Assembly (NCBI RefSeq): GCF_000003815.2
Contig: NC_049990.1
Span: 5,525,451 to 5,589,450, forward strand
Direction: 5' to 3'
Length of the DNA: 64,000 nucleotides
From: Branchiostoma floridae
Lineage: Eukaryota > Chordata > Leptocardii > Amphioxiformes > Branchiostomatidae
Shown here: in pieces, positions 1 to 10,066 of the stretch
Position numbering within the stretch: position 1 is the stretch's first letter
How the letters are laid out: each line of letters starts with the position of its first letter
Position numbers and translations under genes: made by a program
Notes under the pieces: generated by a model
What the model saw: only the letters and a program-made list of their open reading frames with translations
The model's database searches: none
What the model was told of the DNA's origin: nothing

Positions 1-1298
1 CATTACTACTTTCCGAGAATGGGTCAATGCTTTTCCTGTAAGAGGTCAGGCCTTTGCCGTATCAAAGGTCGATTTCTCCACCTCAGCGCAATCTACAATG
101 TCAACGGACTTCTTTACTACATCAGCAACGAACTAATGAGATCTAGAACTGCGTGGCTGGTGCTGAAACTATCCCCATTCCTCCAGAAATGTTTCAAAAC
201 TTTCTGGAGGAGGTCAGAACCTTTGCCCCATCAGAGGTCCAGTTCCCAACCTTATTCCAATTTTCTAACGCCAACTAAGTCAACTCAAGCCAACATCAGT
301 AGTATGAAGTAGGCGTCATGCCGCCCCATGAGACAACGTTAGCGCCCTGCTGGAGGTCACCATGTCACACCATTACTTCATATTAACAGCTGGGAAAATT
401 GATAATCGATTCAGACTGATTTGCTGCGCTGAACTGACCTCCATGCGAACACGTTGATGGCCAGTATTAACAAGATGCTATTATACCCGTGGGTACATTT
501 GCTTCATTTAAACTATCCTCTGTGAATTCAATCTATGTTACTTTACAAGTACCATATACGTTAAGCAATTGGATGTAAAAAAATAGGATGAAGGACATAG
601 TATAATAGGTTGAACCTGCGTCATAAGAAAGCACTTCATTAGAAAAAAGGTCTTACAAAGGCCACTCCACAGCTGGAAACAGCTCAAACCAGCTGTCTAA
701 TGGGTATCGCCGATCAGTAATTGCGCTTCTGGTGAGAAGAGAGAGAAAAGAGATGTCACGATGGCACGTGAGTGAACTAAATGTGACACGTGAGTGGACC
801 ACACGTGTCTTTCAGGTTCCCGCTTTATTCTGTATCTGTATAGTCGGCATAACACAACAGCGTCTGTATCTGTACTTGTATAGTCGGTATGACCTCCGCA
901 ATCCTTAGGTATAACAAATCAGCTTCTCTATCTTCTCTAACACAATTTAGAGATGGATTTTTGTGATATTCATAAATGGTTAGATGTTAGCAACATAAAG
1001 TACAATTTTGAATATGGGTCCCTTGGGCCTAGAGTCTCGTTGTTGTAACGCAAACCACATGGATGAAAACACTGCTGGTATCCCGGTGCTAGAAATGTAA
1101 TGTACGATTCGTATTATACATGTCTCGAATGTGAAGGGCGCATAGATAAGGACCCAATTAAATTGGTCAGGGCTTTTAATGTTGCTTGAATGAAGTCTTT
1201 TCAACGTGTTCATCTGAGAACCCCTTTCAAACCATTTAGCCATGGCAACCATACAACACAAAAAGACACGCTGTTAAGCCTCTTTAGAATTTCTTCAT
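1..1298. other. Upstream flank of gene 1, no gene recognised
   Basis: No coding exon is supported here. A degenerate repeated word around AGGTCAG...CCTTTGCC...AGGTC occurs near 43-80 and again near 211-248, about 168 bp apart. A short imperfect duplication built on 'CTGTATAGTCGG' lies at about 827-893. The part nearest the gene (from about 700) is probable distal promoter and carries three E-boxes, listed separately. Confidence 0.4.
765..807. promoter_or_regulatory. Cluster of three CACGTG E-boxes
   Basis: CACGTG occurs at 765-770, 787-792 and 802-807, three palindromic bHLH/bZIP-type sites in 43 bp, about 700 bp upstream of the start codon at 1505. The hexamer is expected about once per 4 kb, so the cluster is unusual. 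A regulatory role for gene 1 is inference. Confidence 0.35.
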
Positions 1299-1306
1299 TG
1301 ACGTCA
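1299..1306. promoter_or_regulatory. CRE palindrome TGACGTCA in proximal promoter of gene 1
   Basis: A perfect 8-bp cAMP-response element lies 199 bp upstream of the ATG at 1505. Proximal CREs are a known feature of granin and neuropeptide gene promoters, which fits the acidic secreted product. The transcription start is not visible. A possible 5'UTR splice acceptor (ATCACAG) lies at about 1471-1477. Confidence 0.5.
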
Positions 1307-1504
1307 TTCCCATTATTCTCTTTCGGTGAGTATCAAATTTTCGTCAATCAGAATGAATAGGCAAATGATGACAGCCACGTTATGCACGAAGTACTGTGCT
1401 GTCGTCTCAGTCTGGCAGTGACAGTCAAAGCACTATCTCCATTAAACTTAATCCACTGTTCATTACCGCCATCACAGGTAGCTTGAGAGGTGCGTGAGAC
1501 AGCC

Positions 1505-3197
1505 ATGGACCGCCGTTGCCTGCTGCTCCTGTTCGTCGCCACCTCGCTCCTTGTGGCCGGCGCATCGGCCATCCCTTACCGAAAGGCATATCGCAACAGC
1601 GCGGTGGACGACAACCTCCTGAAGGCGCTGCTCCGCGTGCAGGAGCTGGAGGAGGAGAAGGCCGCGGAAGAGGCTGCGGAAGAGGAAGCCGAGAAGGAGG
1701 CAGTTGCTGAAACGATAACTGAACTACTGGAAGATGAGGAAGCCAGGAGAGAGGAAGAGGCTCTCGCTGAAGAAGCGGCAGCAGAGAGGGCCGAGAAAGG
1801 ACGGCCCAACCCGCCTGCCTACGATTTCGAGTATCCGGAGTATGAAGAGATCCCTTCAAACGACATCAACGGCGAGCTGTCGTATCCAGAGTACGAACCT
1901 ATCCCCGCCGAAACCCGTTCCCTGGAGCTCCCGTACAACAGCTACCCTCGGCAGCAATACGAGGAGGAAGTGGACCGAAGAGGTGACCAGTATGACCTAG
2001 ACAAGTTGTATCCTGACATTCCTGATCCCGACCCTGAACCGAACATTCCCGAACCAGATGACAACCTCAGCCCAGACGAGTACGCTGCACTCCTGGACTA
2101 CCTGGGCCTGCAAGAAGACACGCGACGTTCAGACGGGTACTATGACGGCGAGGATGTGAACATGTTAGAAGATTACGATCCAAGGAAGACCACAAAGAGA
2201 GCAAGAGACCACGACGCCTACCATCGTGCTTACAACATGTTCTGGAGCAACCTAGGAAAGCCAAGAGAAGAAGAGGAACGCCGATGGGAGGACAGTAGGG
2301 ATGACACGGAGGAACGGGATGACTGGAATGAAGGCGGCGCTTACAGAGTGCAAGATTTGGGAGCGGAGAAAAAGGCTCTGGAGCGTCCTGGGGACCAGGG
2401 CAAGGTGAGCTGGCGTCATCCCGGGAACGACATGGCCACAGAATACACTGGGAACGAGCCCTACCAGAGAGAGAAGTACCCGTATTCTCTGGAAGACGTG
2501 ATGGAACCGTATGAACCGGAGGAGCAGTACTGGCCTTATGCGGATGAAGAACAATACCAGGAACGAAGTAGCCAACCAGAATGGCCCATCGCTGACCGTG
2601 ACGATCAACAGGACAATGACTACGAAAGCTTCCTCACTCGCAACGAAAGAAACGATAAGATCCTAGACGCGCTGTACGAAAATCAGATTCCAGCCAACTC
2701 AGTTGATGAAGAAGAAGAAGATGATGAAGAAGAAGACAAGTATGAGAAACTGGCCGAGACTTTGCTGAGAGAGTATCCCGAGCTGGCTTCTGCAGCGGAA
2801 AGGGTGCTGGACGATCTCATAGAGGAGGAGGAAGATTCTGAAGACGATGAGAGACGCGAGGACGGCATGTTCGGAGATGCTGAAGAGGAACCTTTACCAA
2901 CCTACGACCAAGAAGAAGAGCAGCAGAAAATTGAAGATAGGGCCGACAAGAATCCTCTGGAAGGGTACACACACAACAACATCGATATCCTGCAGAGGAA
3001 GCGACTTTTCCAAGACGAAGAGGAGGAAGATGAGAGAGAAGGAGGTGGAGACGAGGATGGCGATGAAAAACGGCCTATGAGCTACTACGACATATTGAAA
3101 GATGATGACGAGCGGCCTAACGACGAAGAGGAGAACAATGATGCGGAGGATCCATACTCGCTCAACGACGTCTACGACACAAACGACGAAAAGAAAG
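1505..3197 (+). CDS. Exon 1 of acidic secreted precursor
   Basis: This long exon (1693 nt) encodes residues 1-564 plus the first base of codon 565. The donor is AAAG|GTAAGA. If the intron is retained, the frame adds only GKKWP before a stop at 3212-3214, which would give a form lacking the Cys-rich domain. Confidence 0.85.
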
Positions 3198-6100
3198 GTA
3201 AGAAATGGCCATGACATTTTCGTTGTCTATGGACGTGATTAGCAACGATCTTATACCCATTCGTGATATAATGCAGCTAATTCGTATGTGGTGCAAATAT
3301 ATATATACACATATACATATACATTAAGTTATGATCATAGTTGTAATTACAATAGTGACATGTTACATAGAATTTTACGCAAAATATAACTTTTTTATAT
3401 TCATTATAATCCATATTTCATGACCGTACAAAAGTCAGTGTTTGGTCAGATGACCATATGAAAGAATCTGTAAAGCAGCACCATGTGACTTGATGACTCA
3501 TCAAATACAAGGCACTATGATGAATCAAGGTGAGGGTCATGAGTAGTGTTATGACCGCAGAGACACAATAAGACCTACATGTGCCGAGTGTATATGTACG
3601 CTACACTCACCATGTAAAATGATACGAGACATCAAATATTAATACTTCCATTTGGAGGGCTCGTGAAAAGAGACCATCCTCCCAATGACGTCACTAGGTA
3701 TAATAGCCCCATGACAATACCGGATATGACGTCAATACGAATGGTACCATTGAGTTAAAAATCAATTCTGTCAACTTCAATACGCAGTAGCAATGAATCC
3801 AAAGAGTCTTATTTGTGAATAGCCGCAATCTTTGCATATAAATTTCATAATTCTAGTTGTCTTATTACGATTGGCACCAATTCTGTCATATAAATCACAT
3901 TTGGATTGTACTAACCAAAGCCATGTGACGGTCTCGAGTTGGACACATTGACGTCAAACACCACATGACTATAGGTTCAACCATAATTCATTTTACACCG
4001 TGAAGAGAGTTTTCCGGAAGCCATCGCACCATCCCATCCCACATGGCGACATCATATTGGGAAAAGCAATGGGAAGTTAAGAAGTAATTACTTGCTCAGT
4101 CGTACCCTCGTATCTGGGCCATCTCGCTATCTGCCCACGCCGCCTACACGCAGTCGTGGCCGGGAATACGGTTGAGCTGGTTGAGACTGCTCGTCTCGGG
4201 GGTACTAGATAAAGATGATGGAGTGAAATCTACCAAGGGACTGCATTATCCGCATTCTTTCTCCGGATTAGTCTTTATTAAGAACACACACAGAGAATGG
4301 GACAGAAAGCCAATTATGAATATATAAAAAAGCATCTATAACTACAAAGCAGATCAATAACATCATAAAGATGGATCTTATAGATACAGAAATAACAATA
4401 AAAACACGAATGGTTATGCTAAGATCCTCGACAATGCAGGCCTAGTAACAATTCACTTTCATTGGTGGGGAGGGGGGGGGCATCTGGCTGACAAATTGTT
4501 CCTTGACCTCTGGAGTGCACGGTAAATCTATTTTGGCATATGAAAGAGTGACTAGTATGAGTTTTTAAAAGCTGAAGCTATAACTGAAAATAGCTAGACC
4601 AGTCAGAATCTTTCATGAAAAGGCTTTGCATCTGAGTGTATACAAGAAAACCTGCGTGTGAGTTTCTTTCTCATAGTTTCTTCCCTGTCGTACATAATGA
4701 TAGCCGACGAGGTTGATGACTATCCCGACATCCCAGCGGAACCAGCCGAAGACGAACCGAGGAGCCCCCAAGATGACGAAGCTCTCGAACTGGACGAGGA
4801 CCGAGTGGAGTCGTTTCTGGACAAGGTGGAGGATCTACTCCGAGCGACTGAAGCAGGTACATGTACGTCACGCTTCTTTTTCTTCTCCTAATTTTTTTAA
4901 TGCCTTTTGAATTTTTTTTCATTCTTGATTCGCATTCAGAATCAGCCTGGGTGCCGGCGGGACCCCTGTTGATGAATTCACGATAAGGTCACGGCTTGGG
5001 TCTGCCAATGGGTGATTATGAAGTGCAAATCAACTCAATACTCGAGTCCACAACGAGTTGAATTTTAACTCCGAATTAAAATCGACCCGGGGCCCGACTG
5101 TGACCTAAAGCAGCCTGGTAGCTGCATTGTGTCCCATGGGGTCAAGTAGGGGTGGTGTCCGAAAGTGCAAAAAAAAATTACAGACCGTAAACTAACATGC
5201 CAGACCCCTTTCAACAATTATGACCGAAGAATAAGCTTGTATCTCCCCCCCCCCTCCAATCACCATACAAAATTCGTCTTGCCGTTGTGACTAATGAGAT
5301 AATGTTTTTTTTCTTTATTGCTCTAGTGTCCCCTCCACTCTGCCCAGTGAACGTGTCGGACTGTCACCTGATAGAGGACGGCAGCCCTCTCTCCTCCGGA
5401 CCATACAAGGAGTACTTCACAGCTGTGTGCAACAGACACGAGGCCTGCTATCAGTGTGTGAGTACATCATTCACAAATCCAACTCTTAGAGAGCTTTGAC
5501 TGCAATCAGTTGCCATGAACTCATAACCTAAGACAAAGTGATAAACAGTATCGAAGTATCAAATGTGTCGTACCTTCGTAGTGGAGAGTGGTCACATTTC
5601 AAGACCCCTCAAGAACACGTATCTTGACGTTCTACACCGTTCAACTGACTTACTGGGGAGAAATGTCACTGAAAATGAGTGTGGCCTTCTTAGCTGAACC
5701 TTATAAACACGTCTGAACAAAACGTTTCACCACCACAAAAGACCACCACCATTGGCTATCATGGCTGCCTATTCTATTTATGTATTTATGGCTGCCTATA
5801 TATATCTTAAAGAAACGTAATTCATTGAATTGACAACGTGTGTGTATTCAGGGCTCCGCTCACGGCATCTCCTCCTCCACTTGTGACCAGGATGACGTCA
5901 CAAGAAAGGCTACCACCATTTATAGCTATCTTGGCTGCCTATTCTATTTATTTACCTATTTATAGCTGCCTACATCTTATAAATGAAACGTAATTCATGG
6001 ACAAACTTTTCCCATGTGCTTGTGTACAGGGCTCCGCGCACGGCATCTCGTCCTCCACCTGTGATCGCGCCATGAAGTACGACCTGGCGGAGGTGTGCGA

Positions 6101-6837
6101 CATGCTGGCAGAGGTCGAAGGTCAGGACGTGGACGACATGTGTCAGATGAAGGGGGAGGCGCTCCACCTGGCTGCACGGCTAAAACGGGCTTATAAGGTA
6201 AAAATCACAAACCGGCTTCAAGTCTCTTATATGCACAAACAAGTTTCTTATGTTTAATTTCAATCACAGTCCGTGGTCTAATAAAACAGAATGGATAATC
6301 GTAAATAACTGTGTTTTGTACTGAACTCCTACTCTGAAGTCATCAGGTACCCATTTTTACACTTAGGTCGAGTGATGAAAGTCATGTTAAGTGCCTTTCC
6401 CAAGGAAACAAGGTCTAGCCAGGAAATGATGGAGTCGAACCCTTGACCCCCTCGATCTCAAGTCCTCTGGCCTAGCTAGTCAGCAATAAGACGCCACTGG
6501 AGCTTCTAAATCTGACATAAAACGAAAGATGTCTCGCCAAATGTTCAGCCTTACTCGCCATCGTGACGTGCACTGATATAAGGGGCGTGTGACGTCAGGA
6601 GTGGGTCAAAGATGCCCAAAAGTCGATACCTACCGCCGTCCCGAAAATTCGGTGAGACACGTGACTCAGTGAGGAGTTCAAATGTCGCAGGCAGCTTGTG
6701 GCGCCCTCCGTCTCTACTTAGGATTGGTTGCAGGGCGATTATTTCGTTAGTCTAACGCCACCATTTCTACCCTACAGGAAACGACAGTGCCAGAATGTAG
6801 CTACAAGTGCGTGATGGAGTACATCGTGGGGTCATAG
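1505..6837 (+). CDS. Secreted acidic granin-like precursor with C-terminal PLA2-like Cys-rich domain (5 exons, 734 aa)
   Basis: Exons join as 1505-3197, 4704-4856, 5327-5457, 6030-6197 and 6778-6837, with intron phases 1,1,0,0 and GT-AG borders throughout. The ATG at 1505 has a strong context (GACAGCCATGG), and no upstream in-frame ATG exists. Residues 1-22 are a typical signal peptide ending ASA. Residues about 35-80 are a Glu/Ala-rich helical or coiled-coil stretch. The middle is extremely acidic, with Tyr/Pro-rich motifs such as YPEYEPIP and runs of E/D. Dibasic sites lie at K231-R232, R498-K499-R500 and K522-R523. Apart from one Cys in the signal peptide, all cysteines (10) lie in the last about 120 residues, which contain C650-NRHEAC-YQC659, reminiscent of the PLA2 active-site helix (CxxHDxCY) but with Asp replaced by Glu and no visible Ca-loop. 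I infer a regulated secretory (granin or prohormone-type) protein whose PLA2-like domain is probably structural rather than catalytic. I cannot name an ortholog; arthropod prohormone precursors with Cys-rich C-termini are a possible comparison. Confidence 0.8.
3686..3956. promoter_or_regulatory. Three CRE palindromes in intron 1
   Basis: Perfect TGACGTCA occurs at 3686-3693, 3727-3734 and 3949-3956. Chance expectation is about one per 65 kb, so three in 270 bp suggests an intronic CREB/ATF-responsive enhancer. The rest of intron 1 (3198-4703) is AT-rich with a TA/CA microsatellite at about 3297-3326. Confidence 0.45.
4704..4856 (+). CDS. Exon 2 of acidic secreted precursor
   Basis: The acceptor is ...TAATGATAG|CC after a pyrimidine tract and the donor is GCAG|GTACAT. 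It encodes ADEVDDYPDIPAEP... through RVESFLDKVEDLLRATEA, continuing the acidic composition and ending in an amphipathic helix. It enters and leaves in phase 1. Confidence 0.8.
5327..5457 (+). CDS. Exon 3: start of Cys-rich PLA2-like domain
   Basis: The acceptor follows a T-rich tract (GCTCTAG|TG) and the donor is TGT|GTGAGT. It encodes VSPPLCPVNVSDC... and the CNRHEACYQC motif, five cysteines in all. Exon phase is 1 at entry and 0 at exit. Confidence 0.85.
5852..5965 (+). pseudogene. Truncated duplicate of exon 4 (cryptic exon)
   Basis: The first 12 codons encode GSAHGISSSTCD, identical in protein to real exon 4, with four nucleotide differences that are all synonymous. After that the frame diverges and reaches TAG at 5963-5965. 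No convincing donor is visible, so inclusion would truncate the protein after the sixth cysteine of the domain. It may be a decayed mutually exclusive exon or simply a partial copy. Confidence 0.6.
5893..5900. promoter_or_regulatory. CRE palindrome in intron 3
   Basis: Perfect TGACGTCA immediately downstream of the duplicated exon fragment, at the point where its similarity to exon 4 ends. Confidence 0.35.
6030..6197 (+). CDS. Exon 4: core of Cys-rich domain
   Basis: The acceptor is GTACAG|GGC and the donor is AAG|GTAAAA, both phase 0. It encodes GSAHGISSSTCDRAMKYD... to LKRAYK, contributing three cysteines and amphipathic helices. Confidence 0.85.
6350..6500 (-). mobile_element. tRNA-derived SINE fragment in intron 4
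   Basis: On the minus strand a B-box-like GGTTCGACTCC is followed by GGGAAAGGCACTTAACATG and ends near GGGTACCT. This body recurs elsewhere in the window (for example 17085-17330), which marks a dispersed tRNA-derived SINE family. Confidence 0.6.
6590..6597. promoter_or_regulatory. CRE palindrome in intron 4
   Basis: Perfect TGACGTCA, the sixth in or near this gene. A CACGTG E-box follows at 6658-6663. Confidence 0.35.
6778..6837 (+). CDS. Exon 5: C-terminus and stop
   Basis: The acceptor is CCCTACAG|GAA, phase 0. It encodes ETTVPECSYKCVMEYIVGS followed by TAG at 6835-6837, supplying the last two of ten cysteines. No clear AATAAA follows within the next 1.5 kb. Confidence 0.8.
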   Translation, partial: ETTVPECSYKCVMEYIVGS

Positions 6838-8654
6838 CCTGGGGAGGCCGTAAGATGGCGCTACTATCCAAACAACCGCAGAACTACAGCAGCGAGACTC
6901 CTTTGCCGACCACCACACACTGTATGCCTAACCGTTAGCACTGTGCAGCACTGTCCCTAGTCTCTCTGTCTAACTGCTGACTGCTTGTGATGAAGAGTTG
7001 ACAACAGGGAGAGCGTTCCTATGTGTGTAGTTCCAAAGTCGATCGCAGGGTGACGCTTCTGTCGTAACTCAAGAGATGATTACCAGGCATTCTGTGTGGT
7101 ACACGTGCTTAGCTAGTCGTATTGAAGATCGAATTTGTCAACTTAAGAACAAATATGACATGTTACTGCTACTTATATTACTTTATAGTAAACATGAGTG
7201 ATTCTGTAAGTAATGTATTGTTTATGATGCTTTTGATGTTTCTAGAAATTTACGCTAATTGCAATGATAGTACTTGACAAGCAATTCATAACTTGACTTG
7301 GAATTGACTTCTAAAGATTGTGTCAGACGCAAATGAGAGAATCAGAAGTTATTTGAATGAAACGTCACGGAAATTGAGGGGCGTTTGTTGGTTGAACAAT
7401 ATGTTGAATACTGACATATCCCCCATTTATCTCTACTTTTGACAAGTTTTCTTCGTGTATCTCGAATCGTTTGGGAAGAAAGACAACAAATGATAATCTG
7501 AGCGACATTCTGCTATGCTGCATCGATGACAACAACATTGCTTTAAACCAGATTCAACATACACCAGAGAAAATATATCTATTGTGAATACACTCGAACG
7601 CAGGACTTGTATGTTCGGTCCAAAAATGTAGCGACACCAACCAAACACCAATTCACATATTACCATTTTCTTTAAGCCTGAAATGGACGATATTAACGCG
7701 TAATGGAACGAGAGGTCGATTGCAAACTGACATTTCTGTATTACGTTTACAAATAGGTTAAGTCTCCCCACTTCTCACTATTGTCTATCATAACATAACC
7801 GCAACTGCTAGCATATTCTTATATATACTGTTATGTTATAATGCGAAGGCGATAATGACTTGACTACAGTTTCAAGTGTTTAGGGACCATTCGTAAACCA
7901 ACAATGGAAATATTGCTTTCTTCGAAGACGACGTTGAAGTGCCAGGAAACTTAAGAAACCTATCGGCTAAAGAGATTATTGCAACCTTCGCAAAGAACCT
8001 TGTTCACAGAGGGAAAGAGAAATGCGAACATAAGACATATATATTGAGGGACTTCGTGTATACCAGAGAAAAAGGCAAGAGATCTTAATAGATACGAATA
8101 GTTCAGAGCTATATACACAATCTATTTTTGTCGTAGTTGACCGTGTAGTAAAAATGATGTTGTTATGAACGTGAAATGCATTTATGCTGGTTTAGGTACG
8201 GCGGCGTCTGTGTTGGTTCAAAAGATGTTTCAACGTACAAACAGGTTCGAACGATGTAAGCAAGATATTTCTGAAGAGGGAAACATCTTAATATGATATT
8301 ACGTGATGACTTTAATGTTTAAGAAATTATTCGGTGAATCAACTTAAGCAAAAGAAAATAAGTCTCGAATTGAGCAGGTACATTCTATGTTCGGTAAGAT
8401 TTGAATTTTGATTGGTAAAGTACTTGATAATATGATGAGATGTACGTTTACAAAACTTGAAATGTGAACAATGTATTGAGTGATTAATTTGAAATGTACT
8501 TTAATGTCCATGGCATTAGTGAGAATTTTTCGCAACGCCGTATGGACGGAGCCTTTTTTGTTGTTGCTTATATCCTGAATACACAAAGTGTACAAGTTAT
8601 ATCGTGACAACAGTGTTTATCTAAAAAAGGCAGTGGCTAGTAAAGGGACTGAAA
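6838..8654. other. 3' flank of gene 1, no further gene recognised
   Basis: This AT-rich sequence probably begins with the 3'UTR of gene 1. Its open frames are short and lack codon bias, motifs or splice context. A CACGTG lies at 7102-7107. Confidence 0.4.
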
Positions 8655-8840
8655 TCAGAGTGGGTAGTCCAGTGGTTAGAGGCCCTGCCTCTGAAACAAT
8701 AGTTCGATTTTGGCTTTGTCACCCACCCGACGCGGGCGCTAAATGAAAGGGCGGGACTGTAGTCCTTAGGGTGGGACGTTAAGCTCACTACCAATTGTGT
8801 TTGTCGAAAAGAGCAAAAAGGGAAATTTCCCCGTTGCAAT
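8655..8840 (+). mobile_element. tRNA-derived SINE-like element
   Basis: The sequence begins with an A-box-like GGTAGTCCAGTGGTTAGAG and has a B-box-like AGTTCGATT about 40 bp later, then a non-tRNA body. Spacing is tRNA-like but the cloverleaf is broken, so this is a SINE rather than a tRNA gene. About 800 bp of featureless AT-rich sequence follow (8841-9644). Confidence 0.5.
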
Positions 8841-9652
8841 GAACCTGTAAATGTTCAACAGTATATATCGCATGTCATTTCTGTAGACCAGTTGAAGAAT
8901 ACTTAGTAGCTCCTCCAGAGTGAACTAAACCAGATCGGTATCATTTTTACTTTCCTTGACTTTCAAGGATTTGCAAACACAGTAGTGGCAAACTGCAATA
9001 CATGGCACAAAAATGATAGATTCAGTCAACTTGAGTTTGAAGCATAAAAACGGTGTTAAGCAGATTTGGGGAGGTGCAACGGTTTTCTGTATCACAGTTG
9101 CATGTGCCCACCATGCGGCTATCGTAGGATTAGCACAGTGAAATATATACTAGTACTCTTAGTATATGAACAGCGCAATGATTGCAAAACGTTGGCCCTT
9201 TTACCAAATCTAATTTTGCTAAACCACAAATAATGCTAATTAGATATGCAGCCATGCCATGTTTCATAAAAGGAACAAAAAACACACAAGAGGCAATATG
9301 ATAACGTTGCAAAACTTATCTTGAATGTCAAAATGCTTTCGGAAGGTGATGCAGTAGCATACATATTTCAACAAACTGAACACCTTAATGCATATATATG
9401 TTTTATACTACAACTGTTAAGACTTTAACATATAATCATCGACATGGGATTGTCACCTTTTTCTTCTTGTTACTACCTAGATATCCTTGAACAGCTTTTT
9501 TAGTACTCGTACTAAATGATACTGTAACCGTACGGATAGCTTGTTTCAAAATCCCTTATTCTTAGAAAATTAACCAAACTCAAACAAGATAAGAAAGTTT
9601 TGCCGCCTTATGATTGTTCCTAAGACGAAAGAAAGATACAACTTGTCTTTCT

Positions 9653-10036
9653 CATCCTCCTACGCACGGTCCCAACGGCTAGCTGACTGCTCAGCCTATT
9701 GGGCCCTGCTATCCCAGGCCCTATCCCCAGGTATTGGGCTTTTTGTTGTCGGAAGCTGTCTCGCAAAGGCCGCTGGGAAGCTATCAGCCAATCATGTTAC
9801 GTCTTACATAGCACCATCCTCCTACGCCCGATTCCCAACGGCTGACTGCCCATATAAGGGTAAGCTCATTAATATCCCAACGGCTGACTGCCCATATAAG
9901 GGTAAGCTCATTAATATTTATAATCAGGGCGGCGAGTTTGTGGCGACAAGCCCAATACCTGGGGGTAGGGCCTGGGATAGCAGGGCCCAATAGGCTGAGC
10001 AGTCAGCTAGCCGTTGGGACCGTGCGTAGGAGGATG
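9653..10036. mobile_element. MITE with 88-bp terminal inverted repeats and exact 8-bp target duplication
   Basis: The element starts CATCCTCCTACGCACGG and ends with its reverse complement; about 88 bp of each arm match with one difference. GTCTTTCT flanks it at 9645-9652 and 10037-10044. An 8-bp duplication suggests a hAT- or P-type nonautonomous transposon. Inside, a 42-bp unit around CCCATATAAGGGTAAGC is tandemly repeated, and an extra internal copy of the terminus begins at about 9813, so the element may be composite. It lies just beyond the stop codon of the HSF-like gene. High arm identity implies recent insertion. Confidence 0.85.
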
Positions 10037-10066
10037 GTCTTTCTAGCCCAGCGATAATACTTATCA

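Larger units (their letters stand above)
5743..6066 (+). repeat. Tandem duplication of intron 3 end plus start of exon 4
   Basis: Two units about 170-178 bp apart share intronic words (GGCTGCCTATTCTATTTA at 5763 and 5933; AACGTAATTCAT at about 5814 and 5988) and then the exon 4 beginning (GGCTCCG... at 5852 and 6030). The upstream unit keeps an acceptor-like TTCAG. Similarity stops about 36 nt into the exon. Confidence 0.8.

Noticed and set aside
43..248. 168-bp-spaced duplication at the left edge
   Set aside because: Only a short stretch matches (roughly 25 of 35 positions), too weak for a confident tandem repeat.
19..312. 97-codon open frame at the left edge
   Set aside because: It spans a degenerate internal repeat, has no domain, signal or splice context, and looks like chance.
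1425..1859. Long minus-strand and alternative-frame readings over exon 1 of gene 1
   Set aside because: They are shadows of the biased acidic exon (GAG/GAA codons read antisense as Leu/Ser-rich protein).
8655..8730. Possible functional tRNA gene (A and B box)
   Set aside because: The boxes are tRNA-like but the acceptor stem and anticodon arm do not pair; the body marks a SINE.
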